The notes: generated by a model from the sequence alone, not told the origin. Shown: positions 40,598 through 49,782, numbered from the stretch's first letter. The stretch is DNA of 64,000 nucleotides from Salirhabdus euzebyi (GCF_014207435.1 NZ_JACHGH010000001.1:124001-188000), one strand, 5' to 3'. Program-made: numbers and translations.

Positions 40598-41527
40598 TTA
40601 CTTCATGTTAATTTTATGCTTAAAATCCTCCACTGTATCTTCAGGAAATACTTCTTTTCGAGGAATTTCATACATATTCATACCAGGCTTGGCGTCTTTA
40701 TACTCGGTCGTAAAAGCCATCTTAAAACCTAGTTTTTGTAGTGATTGAATCGTTTGTTGATTGTATTCGCCAAATGGATAGGCAAAGGATAGATTGTTTT
40801 GATCGAGATTTACTAAACTGATAGATATGTCTTCCTCAATATCTTGTTGAGGTTTATAAACTAAATAAGCTTCTTCTTTTTCATTTTCTTTATGATAATT
40901 GTACGTGTGACTTTGGAAGGAAAATACATCACAGCTTTTTTCAATTTCATTAACACTTAAGTATTGATGTTTTTCGGGATTGTAGGACTGTTTCTTTTCT
41001 GTAATTGCTTCGGTAATGACAAAATTTAATGCTTTAAAACCGTGCTTCTTCAAAATTGGATATACTTCTACAACGTTATCTTTGTATCCATCATCAAAGG
41101 TTAATAGAATACTTTTTTTCGGTATATCTAACTTGCCTTCCATAAACAACAGAAATTCCTTCGGTGTTAATGTTGTATAGTGAGCATCTTTTAATGCTTG
41201 CATTTGTTTTTCAAAGGCAGATTTACGTATGATTGTCTTTTTTAATAATCCATTGTTATCGAGATGTTCTTCGGAAATGTGATTATCCTCAATAACACGA
41301 TGATACATTAGTACTGATATTTGATCTGCTTTATCCTGACCATTTACGTGAAAATCCCGTACGTCCTCTGACCATCTTTGGCATGCAGAAATGTTTAATC
41401 TTTTATCTTTCGGAAAAAAATCGGGTGAGAACGCCTCCACAAAATCGTCGGCAAACAAATTGGCAACCGTAAAAAAGAGCAGAAGAAAGGATAGAACAAA
41501 CATTATATTTATGAAAACTTTTTTCAC
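40598..41527 (-). CDS. Polysaccharide deacetylase (CE4) with N-terminal anchor
   Basis: The start GTG 41527 lies 7 bases after GGAGGG. Of the 309 residues, 1-25 form a signal anchor (VFINIMFVLSFLLLFFTVANLF), so the enzyme acts outside the membrane. The CE4 motif TFDDGYKDN lies near 145 and QSHTYNYH supplies the metal His pair. FAYPFGEYN follows. It resembles PgaB/IcaB-type deacetylases that modify N-acetylated exopolysaccharide. It is the last gene of a three-gene operon, 13 bases after the glycosyltransferase. Confidence 0.9.
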   Translation of the reverse strand: MKKVFINIMFVLSFLLLFFTVANLFADDFVEAFSPDFFPKDKRLNISACQRWSEDVRDFHVNGQDKADQISVLMYHRVIEDNHISEEHLDNNGLLKKTIIRKSAFEKQMQALKDAHYTTLTPKEFLLFMEGKLDIPKKSILLTFDDGYKDNVVEVYPILKKHGFKALNFVITEAITEKKQSYNPEKHQYLSVNEIEKSCDVFSFQSHTYNYHKENEKEEAYLVYKPQQDIEEDISISLVNLDQNNLSFAYPFGEYNQQTIQSLQKLGFKMAFTTEYKDAKPGMNMYEIPRKEVFPEDTVEDFKHKINMK

Positions 41528-41540
41528 TCATTTCCCTCCT

Positions 41541-42914
41541 TTATACTGCTTGATTATGTTCGTAAGTCTTATCATCCACGAAAGAGGAATTTGTCCCAAT
41601 TCGTTTCGACACATACCAGGAATCTTTATTTTTAAAATAACCGACTGTGCCATTAATGACAAAAAGAATACCAAGTAATCGATAAGTAATGACTTCAAAT
41701 GGGATGAAAAGGGCAATTTTTATATAGTTGGAAAGAGAGTAGGTAATACCATATCGATTACTTACAATAACTGTTGCGATGCTCTGGTAGCTAGATAAGA
41801 GGACAGTAATGGTGAATAAAGCAACAGCAATCATATAGTGATCTTGATTAAATAGGAACATGATCGGAATTAAAATAAGAAAAAACGCATTGATGGTTCC
41901 TAACAAAAGCGATTCTAGTAAAAAGAAAGTGGACACTCGAACACCTAGTTTTTTTATAAAAGATTTTTTATAGTAAAGTACACAATCTATGAATGCCTTT
42001 TGCCATCTAATTCGTTGGTTATAAAGATCTTTAAATGATTCAGGGCATTCGGTGTAGCATAAAGCATAAGGAACAAATATTAGTTTCATATGCTGATATT
42101 TTTTGGTTGTTTTAATGAGTTGGTGGAGTCTAAGCGTAATATCCATGTCCTCCCCGACCGTCTTGCGATAACCGTCTACAGCAAGTAAAGCTTCTTTTCT
42201 AAACGCACCAAAAGCGCCTGCTATAACGATAATTGACTTCATTTTTGTCTGTGTGAGCTTATGCAAATAAAAGGATGTCAAATACTGTAGAACCTGATAT
42301 TTAATGATTCCTGACTTTTTGAAAGTTGGGGTAGGTTTTAAATAGTTTCCTTCGAAGCCTTGTCCGATTTGAACCATGCCCCCAGCAGCTAACACCCTTT
42401 CATCCTCAAAAGCACTGTTTAATGCTTGCAATGCTTTCGGATCTAGGACGCTGTCTGCATCTAGCGTAACGATGAACTTTTTGACACTGTATTCTGTTCC
42501 AGCATTAAGTGAATCTGCTTTTCCGCCATTGTGTTTATCAATCACGAATATTTTTGGAAATAGTTTAGAACGGTACACTTCATTTACTCGTTGATGAGGT
42601 ATTTTAATAGCGGGTAATTTTCTTTTTGTAGGCTCAAGTTGGAGGTGAGAAGTAAGAAGTTCAAGTGTCTCATCAGTAGAGCCATCATTTACGAAAATAG
42701 CTTCATAGTTTTGATACTGTAAGTTAACCATGCCTTTTATGCAATCCAATATTATTTTCTGCTCATTAAAAGCAGGAATAATAATAGAAAATCCCTTTTC
42801 CTCTTCTAACTTTTCAAATCCTTTTCCGGGTTTAGCGAAAAGTAGAGGGAAAAATATATATAGTAACTGAAAAATAATAAAGATTGTAAACAAAACTAAA
42901 GTAAAAGCGAGCAT
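41541..42914 (-). CDS. Processive glycosyltransferase family 2, PgaC/BcsA-like
   Basis: The 457-residue membrane enzyme has an N-terminal segment, a GT-A catalytic domain (FSIIIPAFNEQKIILDCIKG, VNDGSTDETL, the DxD in VTLDADSVLD, TVGEDMDITLRL) and the processivity motif QRIRW near 300. C-terminal membrane segments follow. It polymerises a beta-linked polysaccharide and exports it. Its ATG overlaps the stop of the upstream GH16 gene by one base (TAATG), so translation is coupled. The polymer is not identifiable, although the deacetylase points to an N-acetylated sugar. Confidence 0.9.
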   Translation of the reverse strand: MLAFTLVLFTIFIIFQLLYIFFPLLFAKPGKGFEKLEEEKGFSIIIPAFNEQKIILDCIKGMVNLQYQNYEAIFVNDGSTDETLELLTSHLQLEPTKRKLPAIKIPHQRVNEVYRSKLFPKIFVIDKHNGGKADSLNAGTEYSVKKFIVTLDADSVLDPKALQALNSAFEDERVLAAGGMVQIGQGFEGNYLKPTPTFKKSGIIKYQVLQYLTSFYLHKLTQTKMKSIIVIAGAFGAFRKEALLAVDGYRKTVGEDMDITLRLHQLIKTTKKYQHMKLIFVPYALCYTECPESFKDLYNQRIRWQKAFIDCVLYYKKSFIKKLGVRVSTFFLLESLLLGTINAFFLILIPIMFLFNQDHYMIAVALFTITVLLSSYQSIATVIVSNRYGITYSLSNYIKIALFIPFEVITYRLLGILFVINGTVGYFKNKDSWYVSKRIGTNSSFVDDKTYEHNQAV

Positions 42915-43825
42915 TATATTTCCGCCCCATTCTGTTGATAAACTCGTACGTAATCAACTTCAAAATATTGAGGGAATGTTGTTGTTTCATCTGGAGTTCC
43001 TGGCCAATTTCCGCCTATCGCAGTATTGAGATATAAGTACATGTCCTCGGTCGGGATATAGGTAGTTGTTTCAAAGCGCTTCACACCATCGATAAACCAA
43101 CTAACCTTTTCTGGTGTCCATTCGATTCCGAATGTATGGAAGCCGTCCGCAAAGTTTTCACCGATGTAGGATTGGGATACCGTACTTAATTCACCTTTTT
43201 CATCTAGCCAATGTAAAACCATCCAGCTTTCATTCGGCTTATGCCCAAGCATTTCCATAATATCTATTTCCGGGAGCCATCTATCATTCACATCTGGCAT
43301 CATCCAAAATGCTGGGAAAATCCCTTGGCCTTTTGGTAGTTTGGCCCTCATTTCCACCTTTCCGTATAGAAAACTGAATTTTTCCTTTGAATGTATAGCG
43401 CCTGAAGTGTATTCTCGATCATCATACATTTCTTTTTTGCTAATTAATTTTAAAAAACCATCATCTACTGTCACATTTTCAGGTCGATAGAATTGTAGCT
43501 CGTTATTTTTTTCGGCAGCCCAATTCTCTTTTTGCCATTTACTTCGATGAAGCTGAACGCTATCAAATTCATCTGACCAAATTAGTACCCATTGTTTGTC
43601 TTGTTCGTTATAATAAGTAACTTCATTTAGTAGATTGGTAGAAGATAGAGATTTTTTCGTAAGGTTGTCTTCATTTATTGAGAGTGCGGTATCTTTCCTG
43701 GGCTCGTCCATTATCGAAACACTTTTACTAGATTTCCATGATCCTTCACTCAGTTGGATAATAAAAAGACCAGCAAAGAAGAGACTGATTATTCCGATCA
43801 TCATAATAAAGGAAATTTTTTTCAT
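42914..43825 (-). CDS. Glycoside hydrolase family 16 beta-glucanase, membrane-anchored
   Basis: The 303-residue protein has an N-terminal signal anchor (ISFIMMIGIISLFFAGLFII). Its GH16 jelly roll contains WSDEFDSVQLHRSKWQ, the substrate loop FWMMPDVNDRWLPEIDIMEMLG and FHTFGIEWTPEKVSWFIDGV. The catalytic motif is E-I-D-I-M-E near 190. GH16 enzymes cleave beta-1,3/1,4-glucans outside the cell. It is first in the operon with the polymerase and deacetylase, so it may trim or release the polymer made by them. The SD is weak (GGATGTG). Confidence 0.9.
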   Translation of the reverse strand: MKKISFIMMIGIISLFFAGLFIIQLSEGSWKSSKSVSIMDEPRKDTALSINEDNLTKKSLSSTNLLNEVTYYNEQDKQWVLIWSDEFDSVQLHRSKWQKENWAAEKNNELQFYRPENVTVDDGFLKLISKKEMYDDREYTSGAIHSKEKFSFLYGKVEMRAKLPKGQGIFPAFWMMPDVNDRWLPEIDIMEMLGHKPNESWMVLHWLDEKGELSTVSQSYIGENFADGFHTFGIEWTPEKVSWFIDGVKRFETTTYIPTEDMYLYLNTAIGGNWPGTPDETTTFPQYFEVDYVRVYQQNGAEI

Positions 43826-44058
43826 ATTTTCACATCCATGTTACTTATTGTTTCTTTATAAAGAACGTTTTATGCAAAAAAATTTGAAAGTTTAAAAGAA
43901 ATATAGAGTTGTATAAAAGATATGAGGGCTTGGAGGTAATTATGAATGGATGAAAATATAAATTAATTGTGGTAAATAACAAGGAATTGAGCATAGAGTA
44001 TGGAATAAATTTATATAACAGTTGTATAAAAATTCATAGTGGATACTGAGGTGATTTT

Positions 44059-44874
44059 TTGCTAACGGATTATCATGTACATATGATTGAGACAGGAGAA
44101 TTTTCGGTAACGTATTTAAAGGAGTATTTGCGGGCTGCAAAGGAAAAAGGGATTGAAGAATTAGGCATTTCGGAACACGCCTATTTCTTTTGGGAAACGA
44201 AAGATATTATTTCAAATCCTTGGATTGATAACAGACGGGGACTACACTTTAAAGATTATTTTGCATTGTTTGAGGAAGCGGAAAAACATGATTTGAAAGT
44301 AAAAATGGGAATCGAAATGGACTATACGCCTGGAAAAGAAAAAGAAATGGAAGCCTTTATTAATCGCTATCCATTTGACTATGTTATTGGCTCTGTTCAC
44401 TGGATTGGGGATTGGGGAATTGATCTTCAAATTTATCGGGATGAGTATGAAAAAAGGGATATTTACGAGGCATATGAACAATATTTTGATCAAATCGTTA
44501 CGTTAGCAGAATCTAAATTATTTGATTTCGTTGGACATATCGACTTAATTAAAATATTTTCCTACAAACCTGATGACCAAAGCTTTGTGGAAAAGCAATA
44601 TGATCGAGCGGTAGAAGCTTTGGCCAAATCAGGAACCTCTATTGAGATAAGTACAGCAGGACTACGAAAGCCTGTTGGAGAAATGTATCCAGATCCGGTT
44701 TTACTTCAAAAGTGCTATGATGCTGGCGTGGGAATTGTATTATGCTCAGATGCTCATGCACCAAAGCACATTGGTTATGCGTATGATCAATCACTAGCAT
44801 TTGCGAAATCTGTAGGCTATAAAGAAATTCAAACCTTTACAAAACGGGAAAGAAAAGCACTGCCAATAGGCTAG
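44059..44874 (+). CDS. PHP-family histidinol-phosphatase (HisJ-like)
   Basis: The start TTG 44059 follows GAGGTG. The 271-residue cytosolic metal phosphatase has the PHP N-terminal motif DYHVHMIETG, LGISEHAYF, GIEMDYTPG, IGSVHWIGDWG and FVGHIDLIKIF. The C-terminal metal motif is LCSDAHAPKHIGY. HisJ-type enzymes remove phosphate from histidinol phosphate. No other his gene is near, so histidine biosynthesis is likely but not proven. The gene is monocistronic. Confidence 0.85.
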   Translation: MLTDYHVHMIETGEFSVTYLKEYLRAAKEKGIEELGISEHAYFFWETKDIISNPWIDNRRGLHFKDYFALFEEAEKHDLKVKMGIEMDYTPGKEKEMEAFINRYPFDYVIGSVHWIGDWGIDLQIYRDEYEKRDIYEAYEQYFDQIVTLAESKLFDFVGHIDLIKIFSYKPDDQSFVEKQYDRAVEALAKSGTSIEISTAGLRKPVGEMYPDPVLLQKCYDAGVGIVLCSDAHAPKHIGYAYDQSLAFAKSVGYKEIQTFTKRERKALPIG

Positions 44875-44930
44875 TAGAAAAAGCATGTGGGTAAAGTTAA
44901 ACGGACCAAGTTGCATATGACTAAACATAG

Positions 44931-44967
44931 AAAAATGGCGTGGAAATTGTCCACGCCATTTTTCTAT
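44931..44967 (+). terminator. Terminator after the PHP phosphatase
   Basis: AAAAATGGCGTGG pairs perfectly with CCACGCCATTTTT, a 13-bp stem. Confidence 0.92.
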
Positions 44968-45231
44968 TGTGACAGTTTGTTATTAATTTATCGACAGACT
45001 GATTTTCGATGGTTTTAATACCTTAGTAGACCTATATTTTAGATAACTGTGAAAGAATATAGTAAAAGCAAATGAGAAGGTTGCTTAATATATAACTGAT
45101 TAATTAAAGGTAAGTTTTTATTATGTACTAATATTTCAATGGCTAGTGATAGATAAGGAAATGATAGACTTTCTTCTGAATATGTAGAATCTCTGTTTGT
45201 GAATGACCGATGGATAATGCAGAATGGCAAG
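44968..45231. other. Gene-free stretch
   Basis: Between the two terminators I see no credible gene, RNA or repeat. The short open frames here have no SD and no coding character. Confidence 0.5.
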
Positions 45232-45264
45232 AAAAAGGTGCAGAATTATTCTCTGCACCTTTTT
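45232..45264. terminator. Terminator downstream of the MFS gene
   Basis: AAAAAGGTGCAGA pairs perfectly with TCTGCACCTTTTT. It lies about 80 bases past the stop of the minus-strand MFS gene and can act in both directions. Confidence 0.85.
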
Positions 45265-45344
45265 CAAGAAGAAATGAGTTAATATCTTAAAAATGACATC
45301 CACTATAGTTAAGAAAGATGCTCTATTATAGTAAAAAAGGATAA

Positions 45345-46550
45345 TTATGCCAAACTCCCACGTCTAATTTTTATGCGAAGTTGGCTAATGGCAAATATCA
45401 CTCCACCTAGACCAGTGACTAGACCACATATAATACCGATGAGATGAAATCCGAAAGTATGATAGAAAATACCCATTGTGAACGAACCACACGCAACAGC
45501 AAGGTTTGTGGCGAGACTGTATAAAGACATAATTCTACCTCTTAATTCAGAGGATTGGTCAGTTAATAAAGAACTTATGCTCGTCAAGACAATACTTTGT
45601 AACGCTCCCCATATCACGAATAGAATGCAAAGAAGCAGCAGTGATAACTTTATAGTTCCAATTACAACAAGTATTAAGCATAAGCTAAACATCGCGGAAG
45701 TTAACGAAACTTTTTTACCAAAACGATCAACGATGAGACCAGTTAGTGGGCTTAGGGCAATTCCAAAACCATAAAATAAGATGATGCCTCCAGACTCACT
45801 AATATTGACTTCATAGGATTTTTGTATGTAGGTTCCTATAAACGTATAGATTCCATAAAAGCCAAACATATTACAAAAGGTAGTGAAGATTAGAATGCCA
45901 ACTTGTTTTTCTTTTAGTGCTAGTAATAAATGTTTAAAGAACCCTTCTATCTGTATTATAGCCTGCTGTTCTTTTAATTTTGTTTTTACAGACGAAAACG
46001 TAAGGAAAGAAACAGCAACACTTATAATACCTATTAATATAAATATCCACCTCCAATGCAAAACCTCCCCAATAAAGGCTCCGAGTGGAATTCCAACAAT
46101 TAAGGCGAGTGACCATCCTGACAAAACAATTCCCATAACTCTTCCACGGTATTGATAGGGAACATGATCTCCAACATAGGCATAAGCTGATGGAATATAA
46201 ATACCAGCAAAAAGACCAGACAAAAACCTCGTAACTAATAGAAACATTATGGTGGGAGAAGAAGCGCATAGAAGAGTAGTAATAGCAAAACCAAGTAAAC
46301 TAAGCCCCATTAAACGTCCCCGAGGTATTCGATCAATGTAAGGAGCAATAAAGGGTACAACTAAGCCAATAGATAGTCCGTATAAACTAACGGATAGAGA
46401 GGCAAGTGAAAAAGTTGTCTTAAAGTCGTGAACTAATTCTGGCAACAAAGGGGACAGGATTAATTCATCAGAGCCCACTAAAAAGATTCCAGAGATTAGT
46501 AAGAAGGTAATGTAATAAGGGAATTTTTCTTTTTTGTGTTTTGGACTCAA
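45345..46550 (-). CDS. Major facilitator superfamily exporter
   Basis: The 401-residue protein has about twelve membrane segments. The MFS loop 2-3 motif lies at PYIDRIPRGRLMGLSLLGFA and the antiporter-type motif in GWSLALIVGIPLGAFIGEVL near residues 140-160, typical of drug or sugar-efflux carriers (AraJ/Bcr type). It is divergent from an Lrp-family regulator gene, separated by 172 bases with an inverted repeat. The regulator probably controls it, as in amino-acid exporters ruled by Lrp-type proteins. The substrate is unknown. Confidence 0.88.
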   Translation of the reverse strand: MSPKHKKEKFPYYITFLLISGIFLVGSDELILSPLLPELVHDFKTTFSLASLSVSLYGLSIGLVVPFIAPYIDRIPRGRLMGLSLLGFAITTLLCASSPTIMFLLVTRFLSGLFAGIYIPSAYAYVGDHVPYQYRGRVMGIVLSGWSLALIVGIPLGAFIGEVLHWRWIFILIGIISVAVSFLTFSSVKTKLKEQQAIIQIEGFFKHLLLALKEKQVGILIFTTFCNMFGFYGIYTFIGTYIQKSYEVNISESGGIILFYGFGIALSPLTGLIVDRFGKKVSLTSAMFSLCLILVVIGTIKLSLLLLCILFVIWGALQSIVLTSISSLLTDQSSELRGRIMSLYSLATNLAVACGSFTMGIFYHTFGFHLIGIICGLVTGLGGVIFAISQLRIKIRRGSLA

Positions 46551-46633
46551 AATCCAACACCGACTTTCATTTAGTATTTTCTTTATTATAGCTAATGAGA
46601 TTAACTAATGTTATGATTTTATTGAATGACATT

Positions 46634-46659
46634 AATATTCCGAATGGTGTTCGGATATT
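46634..46659. promoter_or_regulatory. Inverted repeat between the MFS and Lrp genes
   Basis: AATATTCCGAA-TGGTG-TTCGGATATT is an inverted repeat with one unpaired base, in the divergent promoter region about 64 bases before the Lrp start. It is a candidate operator for that regulator. Confidence 0.5.
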
Positions 46660-46722
46660 TATTGATTGAAGATATAAAGGTGAGGCATTTCGCTGAATTT
46701 TTTTAAGAAGGTAGGAGTAAAA

Positions 46723-47166
46723 ATGGATCAGGTTGATAGAAAATTACTTAGTTTGTTAAAAAATGATGCAAAAATTAAATATGCAGAACTTGGACAAGAG
46801 GTTCACTTGTCCGCTCCAGCTGTACATGAAAGAATAAAGAAACTAGAAAAGAATGAAATTGTTCAAGGCTACACGATTGTAACGAATCCAAAGAAATTAG
46901 GATTACCACTATGTGCCTTCATTAGTGTTACTTTATCGAACATTACACTTTGTAAAGATGCGGTCCTACATATTGAAAAAATGAAAGAAGTAGAAGAATG
47001 CTTTAGCACGGCAGGAGAGGAAAGTCTTTTCTTAAAAATAAGAACAAGAGATACTGATGCATTAGAACAACTATTAGTAAGGTTAAGAAGCATTAAAGGA
47101 GTAGAAAAGACGTTAACTCGAATTGTGCTCACTACACATTTTGAAAGAACTGCACTAGGGGAGTGA
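46723..47166 (+). CDS. Lrp/AsnC family transcriptional regulator
   Basis: The 147-residue product has an N-terminal helix-turn-helix (MDQVDRKLLSLLKNDAKIKY, VHLSAPAVHERIKKLEKNEI) and a C-terminal RAM/ACT-like ligand domain (CAFISVTLSNITLCKDAVLH, CFSTAGEESLFLKIRTRDTD). Such proteins sense amino acids. It is divergent from the MFS exporter gene and 68 bases before an alpha/beta hydrolase gene in the same direction. The SD GTAGGAG stands 6 bases before the ATG. Confidence 0.93.
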   Translation: MDQVDRKLLSLLKNDAKIKYAELGQEVHLSAPAVHERIKKLEKNEIVQGYTIVTNPKKLGLPLCAFISVTLSNITLCKDAVLHIEKMKEVEECFSTAGEESLFLKIRTRDTDALEQLLVRLRSIKGVEKTLTRIVLTTHFERTALGE

Positions 47167-47234
47167 GTAACATCGTCAATCTTTTTTTATTAAAATAAAA
47201 ACTCTTTATATTTATCAAAGATGGAGGGGCTCAA

Positions 47235-48023
47235 ATGAAAAGAGGTTATTTTAAATCAAATAATTTATGTTTGTCTTACATTGATTATAGTAAAGGTGAA
47301 AGTGAAAAGATTTTACTTGCATTACATGGTCATTTTGGGAATGCTAGAATGTTCTCTAGTCTGGCATCCTCTTTAGATGATTGGAAGGTTTTTGCGTTAG
47401 ATCAGAGGGGGCATGGCTGGAGTGAGCATCCAGTCAATCGGGATTACTCTCGTGAAACATACATCGAAGATATCAAACACTTTATAACCACTGTATTAAA
47501 TAATAAATCGGTCGTTTTACTAGGGCATTCGTTAGGTGGAGCAAATGCCTATCAATTTGCATCGAAATATCCGGAACTTGTAAAAGCCATGATTATTGAA
47601 GATATTGGGGCGGAGATTGAAGGGGACGCATCCTATGCCACTCTATTTCCTCATAGAGTAGCTTCCTTAAAAGAGCTTAAAGATGTGGTCGAGAGTAGAT
47701 GGAAAGGAAGCTTTCGATACTTTGGTGAAAGTGCCTTTGAAGATGAGCATGGGTGGGGATTTAGATTTGATTCAAAAGGGATGATGGTTTCACAACAAAA
47801 TTTGAACGGTAGTTGGTGGAGTGATTGGACAAACACAGATTGTCCAACACTACTAATACATGGTACAAATAGCGATGTGGTTAACCTTAGTCAAGTCAAA
47901 AAAATGAAACAAGCAAGAAAAAATACTACAATAAAAGCTTTTGAAGGGTGTGGACATACTATCCATGATGATGATCCCCTTGGTTTCAATAATACTGTAA
48001 AAAACTTTCTTGAATCACTTTAA
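47235..48023 (+). CDS. Alpha/beta hydrolase
   Basis: The 262-residue cytosolic protein has HGHFGNARMF (oxyanion), DQRGHGWSEHP, nucleophile Ser in LLGHSLGGANAYQFA near 98, acid Asp in HGTNSDVVN and His in EGCGHTIHDDD near 246. It could be an esterase or a haloperoxidase-like enzyme. It is preceded by the Lrp gene and ended by a terminator, so the two may form one operon. The substrate is not predictable. Confidence 0.9.
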   Translation: MKRGYFKSNNLCLSYIDYSKGESEKILLALHGHFGNARMFSSLASSLDDWKVFALDQRGHGWSEHPVNRDYSRETYIEDIKHFITTVLNNKSVVLLGHSLGGANAYQFASKYPELVKAMIIEDIGAEIEGDASYATLFPHRVASLKELKDVVESRWKGSFRYFGESAFEDEHGWGFRFDSKGMMVSQQNLNGSWWSDWTNTDCPTLLIHGTNSDVVNLSQVKKMKQARKNTTIKAFEGCGHTIHDDDPLGFNNTVKNFLESL

Positions 48024-48174
48024 TCTATTAAAACTTTTGCTGCACAGTACAACGATATTGTGTATTAAACAACATCTATTTGTACAAATTTTATCAAAAT
48101 CTACTTATAGTAAAGAGAGCTTGAATTAAAAAGACTTTTTAAATTAAAGGTGTCCTAAACTCAATCAAAAAGGG

Positions 48175-48216
48175 AAATGGTGTGCAAAATCTGCTGTCAG
48201 TTGCACGCCATTTTTT
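48175..48216 (+). terminator. Terminator after the hydrolase
   Basis: AAATGGTGTGCAA pairs with TTGCACGCCATTT (one G-T), followed by TTTT. The rest of 48024-48355 shows no gene. Confidence 0.85.
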
Positions 48217-48355
48217 AATACTATTTAATGATATGTACTCGAAACGGTACGATTTAGATAAATGTCCCCACATGCTTTTTCTATTATTTTACAGATTTTC
48301 ACGGTTCAGTTTGATAAGATAAAGAAAAAGAATGGATTTATCAGGGGGATTAATC

Positions 48356-49516
48356 ATGAATTTTGGAGCGAAACTAGCACTTTTTATTGCAGCTTGTGTA
48401 CCAATTCTTTTTCTTGGCTTTATCGGTGTTATAATTACAGGTTTTTCCGGTTTGATTAAGTTTTATCTTCCATTAGTTATTGTTATAACAGTAGGTGTAC
48501 TCTTTTTCGTTTGTAATGGGATATTTAAATTTTTAAAGCCCAAAGCTTTAAAGGTTACCTTTATTGGTTTTTTTTCTTTATGTATAGTGGCGATTATTGT
48601 GCATGAATCTATTAATGTATATGTAAATAGTTTAGGTTCGTTAGAGGATGCGGAGGTTGATTTAACAGAATACGAGCCATTTGGTGACGAGTCAAAGGTC
48701 GTATCATTAGATGAGGAATCGACTTTAAAGCTTGAAGATAACCTACCGAGGTTAGATGGCGCAACAGCTCTTTACCCGGTTTACTCTGCTTTCGCGCAAG
48801 CCACTTATCCGGAAGGCATTTACAATGTGTACAAAGGAAAAGTTATCGCTACGAAAACTCCTCATGCTTATGAGAATTTAATTAACGGCGATGTCGACAT
48901 GATCTTTGTTGCTGGACCCTCTGAAAGACAATTACGATATGCAGAGCAAAAAGGTGTCGAACTGAAATTAACTCCTATCGGTAGGGAAGCATTTGTGTTT
49001 TTTGTGAATGCTAAAAATCCAGTTGATTCGTTAACTGTAGACCAAATCAAAGATATTTATTCTGGGAAAATTACCAATTGGTCAGATGTAGGTGGAAAGA
49101 ATGATAGAATAAGAGCTTTTCAACGCCCTGAAGATAGTGGAAGCCAAACAGCTCTCCAAAACTTTATGGGAACTACACCAATCATGGATCCTCCTAAGGA
49201 AGACGTAGCTTCAGGAATGGGTGGCATTATTGAACAAACGGCCAATTACACAAACTACAAAAATGCTATTGGCTATTCCTTCCGCTACTTTTCAATGGAT
49301 ATGGTGCGAAATGATAAGATTAAACACGTAGCCATAAACGGGATATATCCAACGAAGGAAACGATTCGAAACGGAGAATATCCAATAGCCGATCAGTTTT
49401 ATGTTGTAACGGCTGGAACGGATAATCCGAATGTGGACAGGTTTATTGAATGGATTTTGTCTGAGCAGGGGCAGTCTTTAGTTGAAAAGACAGGTTATGT
49501 GCCTGTTTCGGAGTGA
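48356..49516 (+). CDS. PstS-like phosphate-binding protein tethered by three membrane segments
   Basis: ATG 48356 lies 6 bases after CAGGGGGA. The 386-residue product begins with three hydrophobic segments (LALFIAACVPILFLGFIGVI, FYLPLVIVITVGVLFFVCNG, VTFIGFFSLCIVAIIV). A PBP-like domain follows from about 130: LDGATALYPVYSAFAQATYP, then the INGDVDMIFVAGPSE, TVDQIKDIYSGKITNWSDVG and RPEDSGSQTALQNFMG blocks typical of PstS. No Pst permease or ATPase is near. Instead of feeding a transporter it may sense phosphate at the surface; this is inference. Confidence 0.85.
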   Translation: MNFGAKLALFIAACVPILFLGFIGVIITGFSGLIKFYLPLVIVITVGVLFFVCNGIFKFLKPKALKVTFIGFFSLCIVAIIVHESINVYVNSLGSLEDAEVDLTEYEPFGDESKVVSLDEESTLKLEDNLPRLDGATALYPVYSAFAQATYPEGIYNVYKGKVIATKTPHAYENLINGDVDMIFVAGPSERQLRYAEQKGVELKLTPIGREAFVFFVNAKNPVDSLTVDQIKDIYSGKITNWSDVGGKNDRIRAFQRPEDSGSQTALQNFMGTTPIMDPPKEDVASGMGGIIEQTANYTNYKNAIGYSFRYFSMDMVRNDKIKHVAINGIYPTKETIRNGEYPIADQFYVVTAGTDNPNVDRFIEWILSEQGQSLVEKTGYVPVSE

Positions 49517-49541
49517 GAAGATTGTGTGGGAGGCTTATTTT

Positions 49542-49743
49542 GCTGAATAGGCAGTGGAAATCGGAGTGAAGGTGGAGTTTTTCAGGGAGTTTCGGCTTGA
49601 ATTGTTGACTTTAGCGTCATATTTCTTGACTGAAGGCACAGAATTAAAGGTTCACTTATGATTATTCTTTACTCAATGCAGACTATTCTTAACTTAGCCC
49701 AAATAATTGCAGGTTCAGTCCATTTATTTGCAGCTTCGACCAT
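49542..49743. repeat. Array C: degenerate direct repeats with 21-bp period
   Basis: TTGACT recurs at 49605 and 49626, TTTACT at 49668 and TTAACT at 49689, all in 21-base register. AGGTTC recurs at 49648 and 49711 (63 apart) and CAGCTTC at 49731 keeps phase with CAGGTTC at 49710. Each unit ends in an A/T-rich tetramer plus C or G. About nine units lie between the gene stop (49516) and the terminator. Confidence 0.75.
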
Positions 49744-49782
49744 AAAAATGCACACGCAGCGATTTTGCTGGTGTGCATTTTT
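49744..49782. terminator. Bidirectional terminator between the PstS-like gene and serA
   Basis: AAAAATGCACAC pairs with GTGTGCATTTTT, extended by CAGC/GCTG, with T runs both ways. Confidence 0.92.

Noticed and set aside
45039-45230. 63-codon minus-strand frame in the gap after the PHP gene
   Set aside because: No SD, no family features and it sits in otherwise non-coding A/T-rich DNA.
48242-48275. GAAAC-containing ECF-type promoter before the PstS-like gene
   Set aside because: A -35-like GAAAC is present but no CGT -10 lies at 15-18 bases.
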